From NCBI RefSeq assembly GCF_018455725.1, contig NZ_JAHCLR010000010.1, positions 1 through 64,000 on the forward strand: DNA of 64,000 nt. Reading direction: 5' to 3'. Made by a program: the position numbers and the translations under genes. Below, piece by piece: positions 22,031-30,525 of this stretch. Below the pieces are notes generated by a model. The model was not told the DNA's origin. It did not search any database and saw only the letters and a program-made list of their open reading frames with translations. The stretch is from Mycolicibacter acidiphilus. Its GTDB lineage: Bacteria; Actinomycetota; Actinomycetes; Mycobacteriales; Mycobacteriaceae. Position 1 is the first letter of the stretch, and each line of letters opens with the position of its first letter.

Positions 22031-24592
22031 GCCCTTCCTAACCTCACCCGCGACCAGGCCGCCGAGCGTGCCGCGCTGGTCACCGTCGACAACTACCGGA
22101 TCGTCCTGGACCTGACCGACGGCGACGGCCGGCCCGGCGAGCGCACCTTCCGGTCCACCACGACGGTGACGTTCAGCGCGCTGCCCGGCGCCGACACCGT
22201 CATCGACATCGCCGCGGACGCCGTGCGCAGCGCGACCCTCAACGGCCGTGCCCTCGACGTGTCGGCGTACGACGAGTCGACCGGGATCGCGCTGACCGGA
22301 CTGGCCGAGCGCAACGTCCTGGAGGTCGACGCCGACTGCCTGTACTCCAACACCGGTGAGGGTCTGCACCGGTTCGTCGACCCGGTCGACGACGAGGTGT
22401 ATCTGTACTCGCAGTTCGAAACCGCCGACGCCAAGCGGATGTTCGCCTGTTTCGACCAGCCCGACCTCAAGGCCACCTTCGACGTCACCGTCACCGCGCC
22501 GCCGCACTGGCAGGTGATCTCCAACGGCGCCACGGCAAGTGCCGACGGCGGGGTGCACACCTTCGCCACCACCGCGAAGATGAGCACGTACCTGGTGGCG
22601 CTGATCGCCGGGCCGTACGCCCGCTGGGACGACGTCTACCGCGACGAGCACGGCGAGATTCCGCTGGGCCTGTTCTGCCGGGCGTCGCTGGCCGAGCACA
22701 TGGACGCCGAGCGGCTGTTCACCGAAACCAAGCAGGGATTCGGCTTCTACCACAACAACTTCGGTGTGCCGTACGCCTTCGGCAAGTACGACCAATTGTT
22801 CGTCCCGGAGTTCAACGCCGGCGCGATGGAGAACGCCGGCGCGGTGACGTTCCTGGAGGACTACGTCTTCCGGTCCAAGGTGACCCGGGCGTCCTATGAG
22901 CGCCGCGCCGAGACCGTGCTGCACGAGATGGCGCACATGTGGTTCGGCGACCTGGTCACCATGCGGTGGTGGGACGACCTGTGGCTCAACGAGTCGTTCG
23001 CCACCTTCGCCTCGGTGCTGTGCCAAAGTGGCGCAACGGAATACACCAGTGCCTGGACGACGTTCGCCAACGCCGAGAAGTCCTGGGCATACCGGCAGGA
23101 CCAGCTGCCGTCGACGCATCCGATCGCCGCGGACATTCCCGACCTGGCCGCCGTCGAGGTCAACTTCGACGGGATCACCTACGCCAAGGGCGCTTCGGTG
23201 CTCAAGCAGTTGGTGGCCTACGTCGGGCTGGAGCATTTCCTGGCCGGACTGCGGGACTACTTCGCCGCGCACGCGTTCGACAACGCCACCTTCGACGATC
23301 TGCTCGCAGCCCTGGAGAAGGCTTCGGGCCGTGACCTGTCCGGCTGGGGCCGGCAGTGGTTGAAGACGACCGGGCTGAACACGTTGCGGGCGGATTTCGA
23401 CATCGACGACGACGGGCGTTTCACCCGGTTCGCGGTGGCACAGAGCGGCGCGGCGCCCGGTGCCGGCGAGACCCGCGTGCACCGGCTAGCCATCGGCGTC
23501 TACGACGACGACCCGGCCGGCTCCGGCCGGCTGGTCCGGGTACACCGCGAGGAGCTGGACGTCGACGGGCCGATGACGGATGTCCCTGCGCTGGTGGGGG
23601 TTCCACGCGGCAAGCTGATCCTGGTCAACGACGACGACCTGACGTATTGCGCACTGCGACTGGACCAAGATTCGCTGGCGACCGCCTTGGAGCGCATCGC
23701 CGACATCACCGAGTCGCTGCCGCGCACCCTGGTGTGGTCGGCGGCGTGGGAGATGACCCGCGAAGCCGAGTTGCGTGCCCGCGACTTCCTCGCGTTGATC
23801 TCGCGCGGGATCGGCGCCGAGAGCGAGGTCGGGGTAGCCCAGCGGCTGCTGCTGCAGGCGCAGACTGCACTGGGCTTCTACGCCGAGCCGTCGTGGGCCG
23901 CCGCTGAGGGGTGGCCGGCGTTCGCCGACCGACTGCTGGCGTTGGCCCGCGAGGCCGAGGCCGGTTCGGATCACCAGTTGGCGTTCGTCAACGCGCTGTG
24001 CACGTCGGTGCTGTCGGCGCGGCACACCGCGGTGCTGGCCGCGCTGCTGGACGGCGACCCGGCCGCGCAGGGGCTTTCCGGTCTTGCGGTCGACACCGAC
24101 CTGCGCTGGCGGATCACGGTCGCGTTGGCGCGCAGCGGGATGCTCGACGCCGACGCGATCGGCGCCGAGGCGCAGCGCGACCAGACCGCCGCCGGTAAGC
24201 GCTCGGCCGCGCAGGCCGGTGCCGCGCGGCCGCACGCCGACGTCAAGGCCGCCGCATGGCGGCAGGTGCTCGAGGACGACACGCTGGCCAACATCACCGG
24301 CCGGGCGATCATCGGCGGCATCGTGCAACCCGGGCAGGGTGAGTTGTTGGCGCCGTTCACCGCCCGCTATTTCGCCGAGATCGCCGGGGTGTGGCAGCGT
24401 CGCTCCAGCGAGGTCGCCCAGACCGTGGTTGTGGGGCTCTACCCGGGTTGGGACGTCAGCCAGGCCGGACTGGACGCGGCCGACGCGTTCCTGGCCGACC
24501 CCGAGGTGCCGCCGGCGTTGCGCCGGTTGGTGGTGGAGGGCCGGGCCGGGGTGGAGCGGTCGCTGCGGGCCCGGGCGTTCGACGCAGGCTGA
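22028..24592 (+). CDS. pepN: aminopeptidase N (M1 family)
   Basis: Zinc aminopeptidase that removes N-terminal residues in the last steps of protein turnover. The 854-residue protein has the exopeptidase motif GAMEN near residue 263, the zinc motif HEMAHMWFGD near residue 299 with the third ligand Glu in NESFA just after, and the conserved catalytic Tyr in ITYAKGASVLKQL near residue 378. GTG 22028 is chosen over TTG 22019 because of the -10 spacing and because the resulting ALPNLTRDQ start agrees with the M. tuberculosis protein (recall). The gene is divergent from the DsbA-like reductase. Confidence 0.96.
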   Translation: MALPNLTRDQAAERAALVTVDNYRIVLDLTDGDGRPGERTFRSTTTVTFSALPGADTVIDIAADAVRSATLNGRALDVSAYDESTGIALTGLAERNVLEVDADCLYSNTGEGLHRFVDPVDDEVYLYSQFETADAKRMFACFDQPDLKATFDVTVTAPPHWQVISNGATASADGGVHTFATTAKMSTYLVALIAGPYARWDDVYRDEHGEIPLGLFCRASLAEHMDAERLFTETKQGFGFYHNNFGVPYAFGKYDQLFVPEFNAGAMENAGAVTFLEDYVFRSKVTRASYERRAETVLHEMAHMWFGDLVTMRWWDDLWLNESFATFASVLCQSGATEYTSAWTTFANAEKSWAYRQDQLPSTHPIAADIPDLAAVEVNFDGITYAKGASVLKQLVAYVGLEHFLAGLRDYFAAHAFDNATFDDLLAALEKASGRDLSGWGRQWLKTTGLNTLRADFDIDDDGRFTRFAVAQSGAAPGAGETRVHRLAIGVYDDDPAGSGRLVRVHREELDVDGPMTDVPALVGVPRGKLILVNDDDLTYCALRLDQDSLATALERIADITESLPRTLVWSAAWEMTREAELRARDFLALISRGIGAESEVGVAQRLLLQAQTALGFYAEPSWAAAEGWPAFADRLLALAREAEAGSDHQLAFVNALCTSVLSARHTAVLAALLDGDPAAQGLSGLAVDTDLRWRITVALARSGMLDADAIGAEAQRDQTAAGKRSAAQAGAARPHADVKAAAWRQVLEDDTLANITGRAIIGGIVQPGQGELLAPFTARYFAEIAGVWQRRSSEVAQTVVVGLYPGWDVSQAGLDAADAFLADPEVPPALRRLVVEGRAGVERSLRARAFDAG

Positions 24593-24615
24593 TTCAGCCC
24601 GGGCGGTAGGCCGGA

Positions 24616-25086
24616 TCAGGCGTGCAGGGAGCCGGTGATCACCTCACGCAGGTCGGTGACCCGCGCTCCGACCGCCGGCCGCGAGGACTCCACGTAGCCG
24701 CGTCGCAGGTGTGGATGCCGGTCGGCGTAGTGGAAGCACGCTGCGGTCACGGCGATCCAGCAGCCGAGCATGACCACCGCGATCGCCCATCCGCGTCGCC
24801 ACCGGCGCGCCGGCAGTGCCATCGGCAGAACAACGGTGGCCGTTATCGCACAGATGAATCCGATCAGGGTTCCGAACATGATGACGTAGCCATGCGGGTC
24901 GGCGAAGGGATTGGTGTCCAGTACCGAGGTGATCACCGCCCACAACAGCATCAGGGTCAACAGCAACGCGCCTCCGCCGATCACACCGGCGATGATCCGG
25001 ATGATCGGCAGACCGGAGAACCTCTCCTGCGGCGGTGGCGCCGGAAACGGTGGGTGCCCCCAATTGCCCGGATCAGGATGACTCAT
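24616..25086 (-). CDS. hypothetical membrane protein
   Basis: 156 residues with a Pro-rich N-terminus (GHPPFPAPPPQERF), then three or more membrane segments: LPIIRIIAGVIGGGALLLTL near residue 26, YVIMFGTLIGFICAITATVV near 67 and WAIAVVMLGCWIAVTAACF near 99. The C-terminal 35 residues are polar with many Arg. I do not recognise the family. It is convergent with pepN (24-base gap) and lies in a stretch that is absent between pepN and the DUF5130 gene in M. tuberculosis (recall). Confidence 0.6.
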   Translation of the reverse strand: MSHPDPGNWGHPPFPAPPPQERFSGLPIIRIIAGVIGGGALLLTLMLLWAVITSVLDTNPFADPHGYVIMFGTLIGFICAITATVVLPMALPARRWRRGWAIAVVMLGCWIAVTAACFHYADRHPHLRRGYVESSRPAVGARVTDLREVITGSLHA

Positions 25087-25165
25087 CGGTGACCTCGACC
25101 GAGGGTATCGGCTTCACAGCCGTTGACCCCGTTGCTGTTTCGCGGCGGGATCCTAGCGCCGATCA

Positions 25166-25579
25166 TCACGGCCGGCGGTTCGCCGTTTTTGGGGTGCACA
25201 GGCCCAGGAAGGTCTTGCCGTCCTGAGCGGCGACATTGGCCGGGTTGAGCCAGCCGACATCTTGGAACCAGTAGGTGTCGGGCGGATGCTGACCGGATCC
25301 CTTGATGACCTCGGCGAGGTCAGTCATCGGCCCCCATTGGCTGGAACCACCGGTCAGCGACAGATGCATCGACTTCTCTGCGCGCCAATCGAATCCCTCA
25401 GGGAGCGGCTGGGATACCTGGAGCCCTGCCGGATAGGGACCGCCGAGCGTGAAGTGCTCGATCTCCGTGCCGCCCTCTGCCTGCGAACTCAACTCCAAGA
25501 CGTCCCGTCCAGGCTCAAACGAGAGACTGAGTGCAGCAGCCGATCCAGGTGACGGCGGCCTGGGATTCGGTGCGCTCAC
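25166..25579 (-). CDS. hypothetical protein, partner of the HEXXH protein
   Basis: GTG at 25579 overlaps the stop of the upstream gene as GTGA, so this 137-residue protein is translationally coupled to it. The open frame continues upstream but that part has shadow-like composition and is not included. The protein begins APNPRPPSPG, continues with beta-rich alternating residues (ALSLSFEPGRDVLELSS, EIEHFTLGGPYPAG) and ends in a Trp-containing region (DTYWFQDVGWLNPANV). There is no signal peptide or membrane segment and I recognise no family. The tight coupling suggests it acts with the upstream protein, for example as a binding partner or immunity protein; that is inference. Confidence 0.6.
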   Translation of the reverse strand: MSAPNPRPPSPGSAAALSLSFEPGRDVLELSSQAEGGTEIEHFTLGGPYPAGLQVSQPLPEGFDWRAEKSMHLSLTGGSSQWGPMTDLAEVIKGSGQHPPDTYWFQDVGWLNPANVAAQDGKTFLGLCTPKTANRRP

Positions 25580-26370
25580 CGGTATCCCCCGTCGGACAGC
25601 CCGGCGTCGACCTCGAATCGATTGTCCCCGCCGAGGATTCGCACCCGCGTCTCCTCCGCCAGGTAGCTGGTGCCCATCCGCACCGGCCCCAGCCGCGCCC
25701 ACTGCTGAGCGTGCCGCTCCTCGTGGTGCAGCACCCGGTCCAGGCTCGGGCCGCCGTCGGCCAGGCAACCCGCTTCGATCACGGCGCGGAGCCCCCGGGT
25801 CGGGTCGACACCGCGACCACCGTTCAGCAGGAAGACATCTCCCCACATGGTTCCACCGCGACGACTGAGCTGAGTGTGAATCCAGTTGCCGCCCAAGCCC
25901 ATCAGCACACCGTTGGGGGTCGCCGCCAAACACCCGCCGGTGCCGGTGATGACCCGAACCGCATCGTAGCTCCAGCGATTGGCCCGCTGGCGTCCGATGA
26001 TGCGCCGAACCTCGTCGGCCCCGTAAGGCGTTTCGGGGAAATCGTTCCCCGCAGGACCGTAGCCGGTGCCGGCGTTGAGCAGATACGTCAGCAGCGCTGC
26101 GTCCCGAGCGTCACCACCGCCGGTACGGTTCGACAGCAGAAAATAGGACTTGCCGTCCGGGTCGTTGATCTCGACCAGCGAGTCGAGAACCCGGAACGTG
26201 TCCCGGGTGATGCCGTGCTGCCGAACGATGCCGGCGACGACCTTCGGGGCGACCGCTCGCCGCTCGACGTTGCCCAACCAGGTGCGGTGCGCCGCCGAAG
26301 CCGGTGACGCAGCAGCGTCAGCGTGCGCGGAAACGGATTTCCACGCGGTGTGTTGACCGGGGACACGCAC
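25576..26370 (-). CDS. putative HEXXH zinc metalloprotein of unknown function
   Basis: 264 residues from a GTG at 26370, 24 bases after the DUF5130 gene. The distinctive feature is HHEERHAQQWARLG near residue 217: HEERH fits the zincin motif HEXXH and the following Gln-Trp and Leu-Gly resemble small bacterial proteins with HExxHxxQxxxxG. The preceding segment GGTMWGDVFLLNGG and the YLAEE after it match that pattern. The N-terminal 30 residues are polar and Ala-rich with no signal peptide, and no ribosome site is visible, so the start is uncertain. M. tuberculosis has nothing here (recall). Could be a peptidase-like effector; no function is shown. Confidence 0.55.
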   Translation of the reverse strand: MRVPGQHTAWKSVSAHADAAASPASAAHRTWLGNVERRAVAPKVVAGIVRQHGITRDTFRVLDSLVEINDPDGKSYFLLSNRTGGGDARDAALLTYLLNAGTGYGPAGNDFPETPYGADEVRRIIGRQRANRWSYDAVRVITGTGGCLAATPNGVLMGLGGNWIHTQLSRRGGTMWGDVFLLNGGRGVDPTRGLRAVIEAGCLADGGPSLDRVLHHEERHAQQWARLGPVRMGTSYLAEETRVRILGGDNRFEVDAGLSDGGYR

Positions 26371-26394
26371 GCTCGCGCCCGAAAGCGGGGGTTC

Positions 26395-26862
26395 CTACGC
26401 CGGGGAGATACCGGCGGAGATCAGCCGCACCGCGCTGACCAGGCCGTCGATCAGGTCACCATCGGCGAACGCCGCCGCGGCGGCGGCCACGCCCTGCGGT
26501 GCGGCGACGGGGGCGATGCGCCCGCTCAACCCGGCGCCGTAGACCACCTCGATGGCCCGCTGGTCCGGGGAGACGGCGACCAGCACCGCGTCGTTGGGGG
26601 TGGGCACCTTCGCCAGGATCTCGCGGGCCCGGGCAGCGGTGTCCCCGCCGAGATCACCGATGTAAGCGGCGAACCGCGCCTTGGACGCCCGCGACCCCAT
26701 GGTCAGCGCGTCGTCGAGGGTCACCAGGTCCTTGATGGGGAACGGGTAGTTCACCGACAGCGTGCCGGGCTCGGTGACACCGGAAACGCGCCCGCTGTAA
26801 GTGATCACCGAGCCGTACGGCAGATCCGCCGGATCGATCGTCGCGACCTCACCACTTGCCAC
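26395..26862 (-). CDS. DUF5130 / TPM-domain-like protein (Rv2468c-like)
   Basis: 155 residues. GTG at 26862 is chosen because GGGAGGTGG precedes it at eight bases and the protein then starts [25 protein letters not shown], as the family does; frames further upstream have shadow composition. The C-terminal half ([31 protein letters not shown]) resembles TPM-fold proteins, which are often membrane-associated and of poorly known role. It overlaps the upstream small membrane protein gene by 14 bases, which indicates one operon. Confidence 0.75.
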   Translation of the reverse strand: MASGEVATIDPADLPYGSVITYSGRVSGVTEPGTLSVNYPFPIKDLVTLDDALTMGSRASKARFAAYIGDLGGDTAARAREILAKVPTPNDAVLVAVSPDQRAIEVVYGAGLSGRIAPVAAPQGVAAAAAAFADGDLIDGLVSAVRLISAGISPA

Positions 26863-27088
26863 TGGCGCCACCTCCCACGCTGAACTCCGACTTGCCGTGA
26901 CCGTGCCCGCCGCCGACGGCCTCGTCGGTGGCCGCCCACAGGATCGGCGGATGCGCCTGCGCCCAGGACTGCGACATCGCGTAGGTGGGCGCATGCGCAC
27001 CCTTGCGCGACCAGATCCGCGAGGACAACAGCGCGACCAGCAATGCCGGAATACCGACGAAGTAGCCAAGGAATGACAACACGCTCAC
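26849..27088 (-). CDS. small membrane protein upstream of DUF5130
   Basis: 79 residues from GTG 27088. The first 22 residues ([20 protein letters not shown]) form one membrane helix; the rest is polar with a His/Gly-rich stretch ([16 protein letters not shown]). It matches the small gene I recall between Rv2468c and Rv2469c. The reading frame is open far upstream, but a TACGGT -10 box six bases before GTG 27088 argues that transcription and translation both begin here. Probably a partner of the DUF5130 protein. Confidence 0.65.
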   Translation of the reverse strand: MSVLSFLGYFVGIPALLVALLSSRIWSRKGAHAPTYAMSQSWAQAHPPILWAATDEAVGGGHGHGKSEFSVGGGASGKW

Positions 27089-27100
27089 GCGAAAACCGTA
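27088..27100 (-). promoter_or_regulatory. -10 box of the small membrane protein/DUF5130 operon
   Basis: TACGGT (27095-27100 on the minus strand) stands six bases before GTG 27088, so the message should be leaderless. Confidence 0.5.
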
Positions 27101-27153
27101 TCCCACCGTCGCCCGCCAGGTACACGCAGACACCGAATTGGATCCGGGTCTGC

Positions 27154-27768
27154 TCAGGCCGCGCCTTCCCCGAGGTAGCGCATCCACGTCGGATCCAGGT
27201 CCTTGAGCACCGCCAGCAGTCGCCAGTGCTGGCCCTTCGGCGAGGTTGGCACCAGGCGCAGCGTCCAGCCGATCTCGACCAGCAGCCGGTCCGCCTTGCG
27301 GTGGTTGCACGGCGCGCAGCAGGCCACGCAGTTCTCCCAGGAGTGATCCCCGCCCCGGCTGCGCGGCACCACATGATCGACGGTGTCGGCTTTGCCGCCG
27401 CAGTAGGCGCAGCTGAACCGGTCGCGGTGCATCAGCGCGGCGCGGGTCAGCGGGATACGGGCCCGGTAGGGCACCCGCACGAACGACCGGAGCCGGATCA
27501 CCGAGGGCACCACCACGGCCCGGGTCGCCGAGTGGATCACCGGTCCGGCCGGGTCGTCGTGCACGACGTCGGCCTTGCCGCAGATCAGCATGACCACCGC
27601 GCGTCGCATCGGCAGCGCGGTCAGCGGTTCGTAGGTGGAGTTCAGCAGCAGCACGCGGCGACGGTTCCAGATCGAGCCGGAATCGGGGGTCTGATGCGCA
27701 CAGGAAGCGGCGGCGAGCCCGGTCAGGCTCGTCGGGGTGACGGAGTTGCGGTGACTCCGCCTCTTCAT
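27154..27768 (-). CDS. HNH endonuclease family protein (Rv2469c-like)
   Basis: 204 residues. The HNH nuclease core is intact: CAYCGGKADTVDHVVPRSRGG near residue 129 with the DH of the catalytic motif, then NCVACCAPCNHRKADR providing the second Cys pair and the final His. The preceding region (RRRVLLLNSTYEPLTALPMRRAVVML) is the conserved N-terminal part of the chromosomal actinobacterial family, which is not linked to mobile elements. ATG at 27768 is preferred because it overlaps the stop of a 12-codon upstream ORF with a good ribosome site; an earlier ATG at 27849 would add 27 residues. Role in the cell is unknown. Confidence 0.8.
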   Translation of the reverse strand: MKRRSHRNSVTPTSLTGLAAASCAHQTPDSGSIWNRRRVLLLNSTYEPLTALPMRRAVVMLICGKADVVHDDPAGPVIHSATRAVVVPSVIRLRSFVRVPYRARIPLTRAALMHRDRFSCAYCGGKADTVDHVVPRSRGGDHSWENCVACCAPCNHRKADRLLVEIGWTLRLVPTSPKGQHWRLLAVLKDLDPTWMRYLGEGAA

Positions 27769-27803
27769 GAGTGCTGTTCGGTGCAGGGTGTGAATTGCGC
27801 CAT
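27765..27803 (-). CDS. 12-codon upstream ORF coupled to the HNH gene
   Basis: ATG 27803 with GGAGGA four bases ahead encodes MAQFTPCTEQHS and stops in an ATGA overlap with the HNH start at 27768. The HNH gene itself has no ribosome site, so its translation probably depends on ribosomes ending here. If the HNH gene actually starts at 27849 this would be chance. Confidence 0.45.
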   Translation of the reverse strand: MAQFTPCTEQHS

Positions 27804-27960
27804 ACGATCCTCCGCCGAACAGTTCACCATGACTGGGCACTGATCGCATAGCAATCTGCCGTGTGTTAGCTGGCCGTTTCACGGAACGCCACCACCGACG
27901 CAGCGCCGGCAGTCCGGTATTTTTGCCGTCGATGAACACCTTCAGCGGCGGGATGCTCAG

Positions 27961-28953
27961 ATGACCCAGGGCGGCTGGGGCGGCAATCCGTTCGACACCA
28001 ACACAGCCGGCCAGAATCCGTTCGCCCCGCCGGGCCCGCCGACCCCGGGTTACACACCACCCCCACCGCAGCCACCACCATCGGACAGCAGCGTCCTGGC
28101 CACCCTTTCAGTGGTGTTCGCGTTCTTCTTCGCACCCGCCGGCGCGGTGCTCGGCCACCTCGCCCTCGGCCAACACGACACACGATCCCGAGATCGCGCC
28201 TTGGTCGGCGTCACCCTGTCCTACACCTTCCTCGTCACCGCACTGGTCGCCACCGCCGTATGGGCCGTCCAGGGCCGGCTCGCCAGCGCCCCGCCAGTGG
28301 CTGCCACGCCGGTCACCACCACCGTCACGAGCACCACCAGCAGTCCCCCGCCACCGCCGCCTGCACCCACCGTGGCGCCGGCCGACCTGTCGAACCTGTT
28401 GCCCACCCTCGATGAAGTCCGGACGATCGTGAACGGGCCCGAGCTGAACACCACCTCTACATCGACCGAGTTGCCGTCGTCGCCGGAGGAAACCGACTCC
28501 GATCAGGCGATGGGTGACTGCGCCGGCGCGGTGAACGGCACGAGGAATCTGGTGTATATCGACAACCGGGCCGACGCCACATTCGTCCGGACCGACGCCA
28601 CGAAGGCGATCTCGGTCAACATGGCGGTGACGTCGTTCCCCGACGTCGGGTCCGCGCAACTGTTCACCACGCAGACGATCGAGGTGTGGCGACGATGCGT
28701 CGGCCAACGGGTCGTCCAGGCCTTCCCGAATGGCCAGCACACCAGCTACGACATCGGCAACCCGTCCGAGGCCGACGGCATCACGACGCTGCGCAACACC
28801 GCCACCATGCCCAACAATGCAGTCGGCTCCGAGTTCCTCGTCACCGCAGCGAAAGCTAACGTCGCGGTCGAGCTGCTTATCTTGTCGCAGTTCGGCACCG
28901 CCGATCAGGCCACCGCACTCGCACGCCGGATCCTCGACCGCATCCCGTCCTGA
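27961..28953 (+). CDS. PknH-like extracellular sensor domain protein, copy 1
   Basis: 330 residues in four parts: a Pro/Gly/Asn-rich cytosolic N-terminus (GGWGGNPFDTNTAGQNPF), a DUF4190-type two-helix membrane unit (VLATLSVVFAFFFAPAGAVLG near 45 and VTLSYTFLVTALVATAVWAV near 83), a Thr/Pro linker (VTSTTSSPPPPPPAP), and an extracytoplasmic domain like the sensor of the kinase PknH, with two cysteines (GDCAGAV and WRRCVGQR). There is no kinase domain. Such proteins occur as lipoproteins or membrane proteins in mycobacteria; ligand is unknown. The adjacent second copy is its close paralogue. Confidence 0.8.
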   Translation: MTQGGWGGNPFDTNTAGQNPFAPPGPPTPGYTPPPPQPPPSDSSVLATLSVVFAFFFAPAGAVLGHLALGQHDTRSRDRALVGVTLSYTFLVTALVATAVWAVQGRLASAPPVAATPVTTTVTSTTSSPPPPPPAPTVAPADLSNLLPTLDEVRTIVNGPELNTTSTSTELPSSPEETDSDQAMGDCAGAVNGTRNLVYIDNRADATFVRTDATKAISVNMAVTSFPDVGSAQLFTTQTIEVWRRCVGQRVVQAFPNGQHTSYDIGNPSEADGITTLRNTATMPNNAVGSEFLVTAAKANVAVELLILSQFGTADQATALARRILDRIPS

Positions 28954-29068
28954 ATCAAGGGTTTCCCGCTGAGCCCAGGGTCGGGGCGGCAAAGAACGGT
29001 CACGGGGACAACGGCGATGGTCCGGTAGGTTCCTCTCCCGTGAGCATCCGAACCGCAGGGCCTCGTCG

Positions 29069-30067
29069 GTGACCTCCGGCGGTTGGGGCGGCAATCCGTT
29101 CGGCACCAACACGGCCGGCCAGAATCCGTTCGCCCCGCCGGGCCCGCCGACACCGGGGTTCACATCGCCCCCGCCGCAGCCGCCGCAATCGGACAGCAGC
29201 GTGTTGGCCACCCTGTCGGTGGTGTTCGCGTTCTTCTTCGCACCCGCCGGGGCGGTGCTCGGCCACCTCGCCCTCGGCCAGCACGACGCACGATCCCGGG
29301 ATCGCGCCCTGGTCGGCGTCACCCTGTCCTACACATTCCTCGTCACCGCACTGGTCGCCGGCGCAGTGTGGGCCGTTCAAGGCCGTTCCGCGGGCACCCC
29401 GCCGGCAGTTGCCGCGCCGGTCACCACCACCGCCGCCACCACCTCCAGCAGCACTCCCCCGCCACCACCGCCGCCACCCACCGTGGCACCGGCCGACCTG
29501 TCGAACCTGTTCCCGAGCATCGACGAGGTCCGAAACAGCCTGAATGTCCCCGACATGTACACCTCAGAAACCCGCACCGACATTTGGACCGACGCGGAAT
29601 TGAAGGCAACCTTCGACCCGGACGAATGCCGAAGTGTCACAGGTTCCATCCCCGAGCGAATCTTCCAAGAAAACGGTTACCAGGGTTTCTACGGCCGCTC
29701 CGACGAGACCTCGTCGTTGAGCAACCAGTTCGGCGGAGGTGTAGCCGCGTTTCCCGACGCATCATCCGCGCGACGATTCACGGCGACCGTGGTCGACCAA
29801 TGGCATCAATGCGCAGGCAGACGGGTCACGCAGGTCTCGACCACCGATACCGGCGAAGGGTATTTCGACGCCGGCAACCCACTGCCGGAGAACGCAATCA
29901 CGCTACTTCGCAACACACTCACGACGAACAGCGCACAGCACGGCATCCAGACTCTGGCAATCGCAGCCAAGTCCAACGTCATGGTTGTCTTCTACATCTT
30001 GGGGCCAGACGCGTCCGACCAGACCTCAGCGATCGCCCAGCGCATATTGGACCGCATCCCGTCCTGA
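29069..30067 (+). CDS. PknH-like extracellular sensor domain protein, copy 2
   Basis: 332 residues from GTG 29069, with the same four parts as copy 1. The N-terminal and membrane parts are nearly identical to copy 1 over about 110 residues (including VLATLSVVFAFFFAPAGAVLG and DRALVGVTLSYTFLVTALVA), also at DNA level, while the sensor domains are clearly different apart from conserved Cys, Trp-x-x-Cys (WHQCAGRRV) and the shared end ILDRIPS. This is a tandem duplication with a diverging or separately selected extracellular domain. No ribosome site is obvious; the start is uncertain by a few codons. Confidence 0.8.
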   Translation: MTSGGWGGNPFGTNTAGQNPFAPPGPPTPGFTSPPPQPPQSDSSVLATLSVVFAFFFAPAGAVLGHLALGQHDARSRDRALVGVTLSYTFLVTALVAGAVWAVQGRSAGTPPAVAAPVTTTAATTSSSTPPPPPPPPTVAPADLSNLFPSIDEVRNSLNVPDMYTSETRTDIWTDAELKATFDPDECRSVTGSIPERIFQENGYQGFYGRSDETSSLSNQFGGGVAAFPDASSARRFTATVVDQWHQCAGRRVTQVSTTDTGEGYFDAGNPLPENAITLLRNTLTTNSAQHGIQTLAIAAKSNVMVVFYILGPDASDQTSAIAQRILDRIPS

Positions 30068-30127
30068 CCTGTGCAACCGCCCACACCGCGTGGGAACCGC
30101 GCCGGCGATACCCCACAATGGGTGGCG

Positions 30128-30523
30128 ATGGAACAGCTACAGGAGCAGTCGTTTTACGACGCCGTCGGCGGTGCGGAGACCTTCCACAGAATCGTGTCGC
30201 GATTCTACGCGCTGGTGGCCGAGGACGAACTGCTGTACCCGATGTACCCCGAGTACGACATGGACGGCGCCGAGGATCGGCTGCGGATGTTCCTCGAGCA
30301 GTACTGGGGTGGACCCCGCACCTACTCCGATCAGCGCGGGCATCCCCGACTGCGCCTGCGCCACGTCGAGTTCCACATCGATGAGGAGGCCCGCGACGCC
30401 TGGCTGCGGAACATGCACATCGCGGTCGGTGAGATCGATGCCGAAACCCTCGACGACGCTCATCGCAAGGAACTGCTCAACTACTTCGATGCGGTCGCCG
30501 ACTTCCTGATCAACGTGCCGTAG
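30128..30523 (+). CDS. glbO: truncated haemoglobin O
   Basis: Group II truncated haemoglobin, a small haem protein associated with oxygen and nitric oxide chemistry. ATG 30128 gives 131 residues, as in M. tuberculosis (128, recall); the frame is open 19 codons further but without a start signal. Key residues are present: the distal Tyr in the MYPEYD segment, Trp in [30 protein letters not shown] (Trp G8), and the proximal His F8 in RLRHVEF. The short leader ACAATGGGTGGCG before the ATG has a weak GGGTGG. Followed directly by aglA. Confidence 0.9.
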   Translation: MEQLQEQSFYDAVGGAETFHRIVSRFYALVAEDELLYPMYPEYDMDGAEDRLRMFLEQYWGGPRTYSDQRGHPRLRLRHVEFHIDEEARDAWLRNMHIAVGEIDAETLDDAHRKELLNYFDAVADFLINVP

Positions 30524-30525
30524 CG

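Noticed and set aside
27154-27768. HNH gene as a mobile-element endonuclease
   Set aside because: It keeps its syntenic place and the N-terminal part of the chromosomal family; no intron, intein or repeats border it.
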